A stretch of DNA of 47,981 nucleotides from Leyella stercorea (GTDB taxonomy: Bacteria > Bacteroidota > Bacteroidia > Bacteroidales > Bacteroidaceae), in contig NZ_JAHQUY010000015.1 in the NCBI RefSeq assembly GCF_019052365.1, positions 1 through 47,981 on the forward strand, read 5' to 3'. The number at the start of each line of letters is the position of its first letter. The first letter of the stretch is position 1. Below are positions 41,361-47,981 of this stretch, piece by piece. Made by a program: the position numbers and the translations under genes. Under the pieces are notes generated by a model. That model did no database searches, had not been told where the DNA came from, and worked only from the letters and a program-made list of their open reading frames with translations.

Positions 41361-44300
41361 ATGGCTAAAGAAAAAAAATTTATCACTTGTGATGGTAACA
41401 CAGCTGCCGCTCATGTGAGCTACATGTTCACAGAAGTAGCTGCTATCTATCCTATCACTCCGTCATCTCCGATGGCAGAGCATGTAGATGAATGGGCTGC
41501 CAAGGGTCGTAAGAACCTCTTCGGTCAGCGAGTTTCTATCCAGGAAATGGAGTCAGAGGCTGGTGCAGCAGGCGCTCTCCACGGCTCACTCCAGGCTGGT
41601 GCCCTCACTTCAACATACACTGCTTCGCAGGGTCTGTTGCTGATGATTCCTAACATGTATAAAGTTGCAGGCGAGTTGCTGCCGTGCGTGTTCAACGTTT
41701 CTGCACGTACACTGGCTTCACACTCTCTCTGTATCTTCGGCGACCACCAGGACGTTATGGCTTGCCGTCAGACAGGCTTCGCAATGTTCTGCTCTGGTTC
41801 AGTGCAGGAAGTTATGGACCTCTCTGCAGTTCCTCACCTTGCTACACTTGAGACATCAGTACCGTTCATCAACTTCTTCGACGGTTTCCGTACATCACAC
41901 GAGTACCACAAGATCGAAGAGATGGATATGGAAGACATCCGTCCGTTGGTAAATCCTGACTACATCAAGCGCTTCCGCGACCGTGCACTCACACCTGAGC
42001 GCCCTGTTACACGCGGTACAGCAGAGAACCCGGAGACATTCTTCACACACCGTGAGGCTTGCAACGAGTACTACAACCGCATCCCTGAGGTAGTAGAGAA
42101 GTACTGCCAGGAGATGACAAAGATCACAGGTCGCGAGTATCACCTCTTCAACTACTACGGAGCTGAGGACGCAGAGAACGTAATCATCCTCATGGGTTCT
42201 GCTACAGAGCCTGCACGCGAGGCTATCGACTACCTGAACAAGCAGGGCAAGAAGGTAGGTATGGTTGCTGTTCACCTCTACCGTCCGTTCGCAGTAGACT
42301 ACCTGAAGAAGGCTCTTCCTGCAACTGTTAAGCGCATCGCCGTGCTCGACCGTACAAAGGAGCCAGGCGCAGAGGGCGAACCGCTGTACCTCGACGTTAA
42401 GTCGGCTCTCTACGACGACGAGCGCAAGCCGCTTATCGTTGGTGGCCGTTACGGTCTCGGTTCTTCAGACACAACACCGGCTAAGATCGTTGCTGTATTC
42501 AAGAACCTCGAGCTCCCGCAGCCTAAGAACCACTTCACAGTGGGCATCGTTGACGACGTTACATTCACTTCACTTCCTGAGGAAGAGGAGATTCCGATGG
42601 GCGGCGACGACTTGTTCGAGGCTAAGTTCTATGGACTCGGTGCTGATGGTACTGTAGGTGCTAACAAGAACTCTGTACAGATCATCGGTAACAACACCAA
42701 CAAGTACTGCCAGGCTTACTTCTCTTACGACTCTAAGAAGTCAGGCGGTTTCACTTGCTCACACTTGCGTTTCGGCGACAGCCCAATCCACAGCGCATAC
42801 CAGGTAAATACTCCTAACTTCGTGGCTTGCCACGTACAGGCTTACCTGAACATGTACGACGTGACACGCGGTCTGCGCAAGAACGGTTACTTCCTCTTGA
42901 ACACAATCTTCGACGGCGAGGAACTCGTTAACTTCATCCCGAACAAGGTAAAGCGCATCTTCGCTCAGAACAACATCACAGTTTACTATATCAACGCAAC
43001 AAAGATTGCTCAGGAGATTGGTCTCGGCAACCGTACCAACACCATCCTCCAGTCTGCATTCTTCCGCATCACAGAGGTTATTCCTTTGGATCTCGCAGTA
43101 GAGCAGATGAAGGCATTCATCGTTAAGTCTTACTCTAAGAAGGGTCAGGACGTTGTAGACAAGAACTTCGCAGCTGTCGACCGCGGCGGTGAGTACAAGC
43201 AGCTCACTGTTGATCCGGCATGGGCTAACCTCGCTGACGAGGAGGCTAAGGCAGACAACGCTCCGGCATTCGTTAAGGAGCTCGTTCGTCCTATCAACGG
43301 CCAGGCAGGCGACCTCTTGAAGGTTTCTGACTTCATTAAGCACGACACCGTTGACGGTACATGGCAGAACGGCACCGCAGCTTTCGAGAAGCGTGGTGTT
43401 GAGGCATTCGTTCCGGTATGGAACGTAGAGAACTGTATCCAGTGTAACAAGTGTTCGTTCGTATGTCCTCACGCAGCTATCCGTCCGTTCGTTCTTACCG
43501 ACGAGGAGCTTGCAGGCATCGAGGGTCTTGAGACACAGGAGATCAAGGCTCCGGCAGCTCTCAAGGGTATGCACTTCCGCATTGAGACTTCTGTACTCGA
43601 CTGTCTTGGCTGCGGCAACTGTGCCGACGTTTGCCCGGGCAAGAAGAACAAGGAGACCGGCGAGCTTGAGAAGGCTCTCAAGATGGTTCCGTTCAACGTT
43701 GACGCAGAGGATATGCAGAAGGAAGTACAGAACTGGGAGTACCTCGTTCACAACGTAGCTTCTAAGCAGGATCTCGTAGACATCAAGCAGAGCCCGAAGA
43801 ACTCTCAGTTCGCTCAGCCTCTGTTCGAGTTCTCAGGCGCTTGCTCTGGTTGCGGTGAGACTCCGTACGTTAAGCTCATCTCTCAGCTCTTCGGCGACCG
43901 TCAGATGATTGCTAACGCTACTGGCTGTTCTTCTATCTACTCTGCTTCTATCCCGTCTACACCTTACACAACCAACGCTAAGGGTCAGGGTCCGGCATTC
44001 GACAACTCACTGTTCGAGGACTTCTGCGAGTTCGGTCTTGGTATGGTACTCGGTAACAAGAAGATGAAGGAGCGCATCTGCCACCTCCTCGAGGAGGCTA
44101 AGGCTGACGAGCACGTTCCTGCAGAGTTCGTAGCTGCTGCTGACAAGTGGATGGCTAACATGAACGACTCTGAGGGTTCTAAGGCTGCTGCTGCAGAGCT
44201 TAAGCCGCTCATCGCTGCTGGTGCAGAGAAGGGTTGCCCGGTTTGCGCAGAGCTCAAGACTCTCGACCACTACCTCGTAAAGCGCAGCCAGTGGATTATC

Positions 44301-44957
44301 GGTGGCGACGGTGCTTCTTACGATATCGGTTACGGCGGTCTCGACCACGTATTGGCTTCTGGTGAGGACGTTAACATCCTCGTACTCGATACTGAGGTTT
44401 ATTCTAACACCGGCGGTCAGTCGTCTAAGTCTACTCCGCTCGGCGCTATCGCCCAGTTCGCAGCTCAGGGCAAGCGTATCCGCAAGAAGGACCTCGGCCT
44501 CATGCAGACAACATACGGCTACATCTACGTAGCTCAGATCGCTATGGGTGCAGACAACGCTCAGACATTGAAGGCTATCCGTGAGGCAGAGGCTTATCCA
44601 GGCCCGTCACTCATCATCGCATACGCTCCGTGTATCAACCACGGTCTGAAGCGTAAGGGCGGTATGGGTCGCTCACAGAACGAGGAAAAGCTCGCTGTTG
44701 ATTGCGGTTACTGGCACCTCTGGCGCTTCAACCCGCTGTTGGCTGACGAGGGCAAGAACCCGTTCACACTCGACTCTAAGGCTCCGAAGTGGGAGAACTT
44801 CCGCGACTTCCTCCTTGGTGAGGTTCGCTACCTCTCTGTTCAGAAGGCATTCCCGAAGGAGGCTGACGAACTCTTCAGCCAGGCAGAGAAGATGGCTAAG
44901 CTCCGCTACCAGACCTACGTTCGCAAGAGCCAGGAGAATTGGAGCGAGCAGATCTAA
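41361..44957 (+). CDS. nifJ: Pyruvate:ferredoxin (flavodoxin) oxidoreductase
   Basis: This 1198-residue single-chain enzyme converts pyruvate and CoA to acetyl-CoA and CO2, passing electrons to ferredoxin. Domains in order: domain I with AAHVSYMFTEVAAIYPITPSS near residue 12, domain II near 260-400, the gamma-type domain about 415-620, a two-cluster ferredoxin domain with CIQCNKCSFVCP near 692 and CLGCGNCADVCP near 747, and the C-terminal TPP domain with GACSGCGETPYVKL near 827, GGDGASYDIGYGGLDHVLAS near 980 and DTEVYSNTGGQ. Codon choice (GTT, GCT, TCT, CGT) differs sharply from neighbours that prefer C/G endings, as expected for a very highly expressed gene. Confidence 0.97.
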   Translation: MAKEKKFITCDGNTAAAHVSYMFTEVAAIYPITPSSPMAEHVDEWAAKGRKNLFGQRVSIQEMESEAGAAGALHGSLQAGALTSTYTASQGLLLMIPNMYKVAGELLPCVFNVSARTLASHSLCIFGDHQDVMACRQTGFAMFCSGSVQEVMDLSAVPHLATLETSVPFINFFDGFRTSHEYHKIEEMDMEDIRPLVNPDYIKRFRDRALTPERPVTRGTAENPETFFTHREACNEYYNRIPEVVEKYCQEMTKITGREYHLFNYYGAEDAENVIILMGSATEPAREAIDYLNKQGKKVGMVAVHLYRPFAVDYLKKALPATVKRIAVLDRTKEPGAEGEPLYLDVKSALYDDERKPLIVGGRYGLGSSDTTPAKIVAVFKNLELPQPKNHFTVGIVDDVTFTSLPEEEEIPMGGDDLFEAKFYGLGADGTVGANKNSVQIIGNNTNKYCQAYFSYDSKKSGGFTCSHLRFGDSPIHSAYQVNTPNFVACHVQAYLNMYDVTRGLRKNGYFLLNTIFDGEELVNFIPNKVKRIFAQNNITVYYINATKIAQEIGLGNRTNTILQSAFFRITEVIPLDLAVEQMKAFIVKSYSKKGQDVVDKNFAAVDRGGEYKQLTVDPAWANLADEEAKADNAPAFVKELVRPINGQAGDLLKVSDFIKHDTVDGTWQNGTAAFEKRGVEAFVPVWNVENCIQCNKCSFVCPHAAIRPFVLTDEELAGIEGLETQEIKAPAALKGMHFRIETSVLDCLGCGNCADVCPGKKNKETGELEKALKMVPFNVDAEDMQKEVQNWEYLVHNVASKQDLVDIKQSPKNSQFAQPLFEFSGACSGCGETPYVKLISQLFGDRQMIANATGCSSIYSASIPSTPYTTNAKGQGPAFDNSLFEDFCEFGLGMVLGNKKMKERICHLLEEAKADEHVPAEFVAAADKWMANMNDSEGSKAAAAELKPLIAAGAEKGCPVCAELKTLDHYLVKRSQWIIGGDGASYDIGYGGLDHVLASGEDVNILVLDTEVYSNTGGQSSKSTPLGAIAQFAAQGKRIRKKDLGLMQTTYGYIYVAQIAMGADNAQTLKAIREAEAYPGPSLIIAYAPCINHGLKRKGGMGRSQNEEKLAVDCGYWHLWRFNPLLADEGKNPFTLDSKAPKWENFRDFLLGEVRYLSVQKAFPKEADELFSQAEKMAKLRYQTYVRKSQENWSEQI

Positions 44958-45028
44958 TCGAACTTAATCATAGGAGGAGACGGATAGCACGCCTACCCTA
45001 TCCTCCTAAGATATAGATATCACAAGGA

Positions 45029-45071
45029 ACGACAGCAATGATGTTTCGGCATTATTGCTGTCGTTTTTTTT
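45029..45071 (+). terminator. Terminator of nifJ
   Basis: ACGACAGCAATGATG (45029-45043) pairs with CATTATTGCTGTCGT (45050-45064) with one G-U pair around TTTCGG, followed by seven T residues. An additional GGATAG/CTATCC hairpin precedes it at about 44983-45005. Confidence 0.9.
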
Positions 45072-45099
45072 GTATTGTCCCCAATTTCCACTAACTTTG
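45069..45099 (+). promoter_or_regulatory. Promoter of the hexosaminidase gene, overlapping the nifJ terminator
   Basis: TTTG (45069-45072), exactly 19 nt and TAACTTTG (45092-45099) match the consensus. The -33 box is formed by the end of the terminator T-run. The leader to ATG 45248 would be about 140 nt, longer than for most genes here. Confidence 0.75.
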
Positions 45100-45247
45100 C
45101 AATACTGATATATATTTTGGAAGAAACCTAACGAAATCTACGGTCTGCACTTCCAATGACACTATCCCTACGACGAGAATGAAAGGGGAAAAGAAACAAA
45201 TCCTAACGTTACAAATTCTACTAAAATAAAACAAAAGTAACAATACA

Positions 45248-47575
45248 ATGAATCTGAAACTATTGACAGGAGCTATTGTCTCATCGGCATTCCTCCTGCC
45301 CGGCTCCGCATCGGGACAGACTGCGGACTTCAACATCGTGCCCCAACCGCTGCAGGTAGACATAACTAACGACGCGCCTTTCATCCTCAACGGCAAGACA
45401 TCGATTGTGGTTGCAAGCAAAAGCAACGACATGAAGCGCAACGCCACCTTGCTCGCCTCATACATCGAGCAGACCACCGGCGTACGCCCAGTTGTAGGAA
45501 AGAGCAGCAAGAACGCTGCCACCATCGTGCTCACAATCGACAAGTCGATAGACAACGCCGAGGGCTACAAGCTCGACATCGACGCCAAGAGCGTACGCAT
45601 CGCCGGCGCAACGGCAGCGGGAGTGTTCTACGGCATACAGACCCTGCGCAAGTCGCTGCCCGTTGTAAGCGGTAAGGCGTCGCAGGTGACCATCCCGTGC
45701 GCTCACATCGTCGACGCTCCGCGCTTCTCTTATCGCGGAACCCACCTCGACGTGTCGCGCCACTTCGTAAGCACCGACGAGATACGCCAGTTCATCGACA
45801 TGCTCGCCCTGCACAACATCAACCGCTTCCACTGGCACCTCACCGACGACCAGGGATGGCGCATCGAAATAAAGAAGTATCCGCTGCTCACCGAGATTGG
45901 TTCGAAGCGCACACAAACCGTCATCGGCCACAACACGGGCAAGTATGACGGCAAGCCTTACGGAGGCTTCTACACACAGAAGGAGATTCGCGACATCGTG
46001 AAGTATGCTGCCGACCGCTACATCACGATTGTGCCCGAAATCGACCTGCCGGGACACATGCAGGCTGCCCTTGCGGCTTATCCCGAACTGGGCTGCACCG
46101 GCGGTCCGTACAAGGTTTGGGAGATGTGGGGCGTGTCTGACAACGTGCTCTGCGCCGGCAACGACAAGACAATGAAATTCGTCGACGACGTGCTGAAAGA
46201 GGTTGTGGCTCTCTTCCCGTCGAAGTACATACATGTAGGCGGCGACGAGTGTCCGAAGACCCAGTGGCAGAAGTGTCCGAAGTGTCAGGAGCGCATCAAG
46301 GAACTGCATCTTGAGGCGAAGGACGGCCACACAGCCGAGGAGCGTCTGCAGAGCTACGTCATCACACACGCCTCAAACTACCTCAAGTCGCTCGGCCGCA
46401 ACACCATCGGTTGGGACGAGATTCTTGAGGGCGGACTCGCTGAGGGCGCTACCGTTATGTCGTGGCGCGGAGAGGCTGGCGGCATCGCGGCTGCAAAGCA
46501 GCATCACGACGTGGTGATGACACCGAACAGCTACCTCTACTTCGACTACTACCAGTCGCTCGACAAGGCTAACGAGCCGGAGGCTATCGGCGGCTACCTG
46601 CCGCTGGAGCGCGTCTACTCTTACGAACCGATGCCGAAGGAGCTTACAGCCGACGAGGCACGCCACATCATCGGCGTGCAGGCGAATATCTGGACCGAGT
46701 ACATGCCTACATTCAAGCAGATGCAGTACATGGCTCTGCCGCGTATGGCGGCGCTGAGCGAGGTGCAGTGGAGCCAGCCCGAGCTGAAGAACTACGCCGA
46801 CTTCACAAGCCGCCTCGTCGACTTCACCCATCTCTACGACCACTTGGGCTACAACTACGCCAAGCATCTCTTCAACGTAGACATACACGTTGACGCCGAC
46901 ACGAAGTGGCACGAGATTGTAGTACACCTCACCACAACCGGCGACGCAGAGATACGCTACACGCTCGACGGCACGGAGCCGACAGCCGACAGCCAGCTCT
47001 ACACCGGAGCCATCGTTCTGCAGAAGTCAGCCAACATCTGCGCGGCTGCCTTCCGCGACGGCAAACGAAGCAGCGTGAGCCGTCAGGAGATAAACTTCAA
47101 CAAGGCAACGGCTTGCCCCGTCACACTACTGCAGCCCACTCACAAGAGCTACACCTACAACGGTGCGGCTGCGCTGACCGACGGACTGCTTGGCGACACG
47201 GGCTTCGGCACCGGACGCTGGCTCGGCTTCTGCGAGAACGACCTTGAGGCTGTTATCGACATGCAGAAACCTTCTGTAATCTCGCACGTAGAGTTCAACA
47301 CCTGCGTGGATAAAGGCTCATGGATCTTCGACGCACGCGACATCGAGGTGAGCGTTTCGCAGGACGGCAAGACGTTCAAGCAGGTGGCTGCAAAGCAGTT
47401 GCCGGCATTGGGCGAGAACGCAGCCGACAAGGTTTACACTCACAAGCTCGACTTCCAGCCTACAAAGGCTCGCTACGTAAAGGTGAAGGCTGCATCGGAG
47501 CGCAGCATACCCGAATGGCATAGCGGAAAGGGAAAGCCGGCGTTCCTCTTTGTTGACGAAATAAGCATTATGTAA
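45248..47575 (+). CDS. Secreted GH20 beta-N-acetylhexosaminidase
   Basis: This 775-residue enzyme removes terminal N-acetylglucosamine or galactosamine from glycans. It has a signal peptide (first about 23 residues, ending SASGQ), a GH20b N-terminal domain, and a GH20 barrel with FHWHLTDDQGWRIEIKKYP near residue 195 and HVGGDECPKTQW, in which Asp333-Glu334 are the catalytic pair for substrate-assisted hydrolysis. WRGEAGG near 410 follows. A chitobiase-type C-terminal domain (IRYTLDGTEPTADSQLY near 568) and an F5/8 type C-like carbohydrate-binding domain (about 625-775) complete it. It is probably periplasmic or surface-located and acts on host mucin or peptidoglycan-type glycans. Confidence 0.94.
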   Translation: MNLKLLTGAIVSSAFLLPGSASGQTADFNIVPQPLQVDITNDAPFILNGKTSIVVASKSNDMKRNATLLASYIEQTTGVRPVVGKSSKNAATIVLTIDKSIDNAEGYKLDIDAKSVRIAGATAAGVFYGIQTLRKSLPVVSGKASQVTIPCAHIVDAPRFSYRGTHLDVSRHFVSTDEIRQFIDMLALHNINRFHWHLTDDQGWRIEIKKYPLLTEIGSKRTQTVIGHNTGKYDGKPYGGFYTQKEIRDIVKYAADRYITIVPEIDLPGHMQAALAAYPELGCTGGPYKVWEMWGVSDNVLCAGNDKTMKFVDDVLKEVVALFPSKYIHVGGDECPKTQWQKCPKCQERIKELHLEAKDGHTAEERLQSYVITHASNYLKSLGRNTIGWDEILEGGLAEGATVMSWRGEAGGIAAAKQHHDVVMTPNSYLYFDYYQSLDKANEPEAIGGYLPLERVYSYEPMPKELTADEARHIIGVQANIWTEYMPTFKQMQYMALPRMAALSEVQWSQPELKNYADFTSRLVDFTHLYDHLGYNYAKHLFNVDIHVDADTKWHEIVVHLTTTGDAEIRYTLDGTEPTADSQLYTGAIVLQKSANICAAAFRDGKRSSVSRQEINFNKATACPVTLLQPTHKSYTYNGAAALTDGLLGDTGFGTGRWLGFCENDLEAVIDMQKPSVISHVEFNTCVDKGSWIFDARDIEVSVSQDGKTFKQVAAKQLPALGENAADKVYTHKLDFQPTKARYVKVKAASERSIPEWHSGKGKPAFLFVDEISIM

Positions 47576-47625
47576 TTGACTTATTAGAATATAATAATCA
47601 ATTAGAATATTATTATCAATTAGAA

Positions 47626-47676
47626 TGTGCCAAGACTCGTTAGGTTAGCAATAATCTTAGGGTCTTGGCACATTTT
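47626..47676 (+). terminator. Terminator of the hexosaminidase gene
   Basis: TGTGCCAAGAC (47626-47636) pairs perfectly with GTCTTGGCACA (47662-47672) around a 25-nt loop, followed by TTTTTATTT. Confidence 0.8.
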
Positions 47677-47698
47677 TATTTGCCCTAAGATGGGTATT

Positions 47699-47818
47699 AT
47701 TCAGCCAAAAGTCATCGTTCTCCGTACGCCGTCCGATCGGACACCGAACGCAATCCGACCGGACTTCGTACGCCACCCAATCGGACGGCGTACGGAGAAC
47801 GATGACTTTTGGCTGAAT
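47699..47818. repeat. 22-nt repeat element, locus C, near-perfect 42-bp inverted repeat
   Basis: The arms 47699-47740 and 47777-47818 are complementary at 41 of 42 positions; each runs from ATTCAGCCAAAAGTCATCG inward. The 36-nt centre has the 22-nt periodicity of loci A and B (GACACCGAACGC and GACTTCGTACGCC units). The shared GTCATCGTTC/GAACGATGAC termini tie it to the same family. Confidence 0.88.
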
Positions 47819-47825
47819 ATTTATG

Positions 47826-47908
47826 ATTGCTGTCCGATAAAACCAATAAGATTCATCCTACATTTGGAGTGATAATAATGTATCTTTATTATTGCTGTCC
47901 GCTAAAAC
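47826..47908. repeat. Pair of 18-nt direct repeats
   Basis: ATTGCTGTCCG then A or C then TAAAAC occurs at 47826-47843 and 47891-47908, one mismatch, 65 bp apart. No gene lies between. This could be a remnant of a mobile-element end, but no transposase or paired inverted end is visible. Confidence 0.5.
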
Positions 47909-47930
47909 TCCAAAGAGAATAAAAACCCTG

Positions 47931-47968
47931 CCCGAAGTCCTTTAAAACTGGACTTCGGGTCTGTTTTT
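47931..47968. terminator. Hairpin terminator at the window end
   Basis: CCCGAAGTCC (47931-47940) pairs perfectly with GGACTTCGGG (47950-47959), followed by TCTGTTTTT. An AAAAACCC stretch on the left side would also serve a gene entering from the right on the minus strand, which is outside the window. Confidence 0.7.
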
Positions 47969-47981
47969 CCCAAAAGTAAGC

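Overview
The window is chromosomal DNA from a member of the Bacteroidales, most likely Prevotella or a close relative. Three things point there. Promoters repeatedly match the Bacteroidetes form TTTG, 19-20 nt, TAnnTTTG. Bacteroidales-type proteins are present (a DUF4270 lipoprotein, a half-length GT5 glycogen-synthase-like protein, a PepSY-like exported protein, a GH20 exo-hexosaminidase, a single-chain pyruvate:ferredoxin oxidoreductase). Initiation regions have little or no Shine-Dalgarno sequence. I see no rRNA, tRNA, CRISPR array, prophage or intact insertion sequence. The genus is an inference.

Layout. 0.3-10.8 kb (+): GT5-like protein, DUF4270 lipoprotein and a 44-residue protein; SLC13 anion transporter; dprA; a class I aminotransferase; then FtsX-like permease, engB and an ABC-F ATPase as one run. 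10.8-11.5 kb: a 0.7 kb gene-free, hairpin-rich region ahead of htpG. 13.7-18.8 kb (-): thrS with its own terminator, then rarA, a 2-hydroxyacid dehydrogenase and a UPF0126 channel protein. 19.0-26.0 kb (+): cyclophilin-type isomerase and an AddA/AddB-like helicase-nuclease pair. 26.4-30.3 kb (+): kup, a PepSY-like protein, yaaA and bcp. 30.4-33.3 kb (-): panC, panD, dnaB. 33.6-36.9 kb (+): LacI-type regulator, NhaC antiporter, an uncharacterised gene. 37.1-39.8 kb (-): pyk and an uncharacterised ATP-grasp-like gene. 40.0-47.6 kb (+): an AAA ATPase with an unusual Walker B motif, nifJ and a GH20 hexosaminidase.

Functionally this is mostly housekeeping: genome maintenance (addAB, rarA, dnaB, dprA), translation and ribosome assembly (thrS, engB, ABC-F), protein folding (htpG, cyclophilin), pyruvate metabolism (pyk, nifJ), pantothenate synthesis (panC, panD), peroxide defence (yaaA, bcp) and ion transport (kup, NhaC, SLC13).

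The unusual content is in small repeats. (1) A palindromic element built on GGTGCACTTG / CAAGTGCACC occurs four times. Three copies lie inside the addA- and addB-like genes without breaking them, and they are read in two different frames. This resembles the in-gene palindromic elements of Rickettsia. (2) A second family of about 120-140 bp, built from 22-nt units and bounded by inverted ends (GTCATCGTTC-like), occurs three times, always just 3' of a gene. (3) A 51-nt hairpin with repeated AAAGTCTC motifs lies upstream of htpG. I did not identify a dedicated defence or mobile system.
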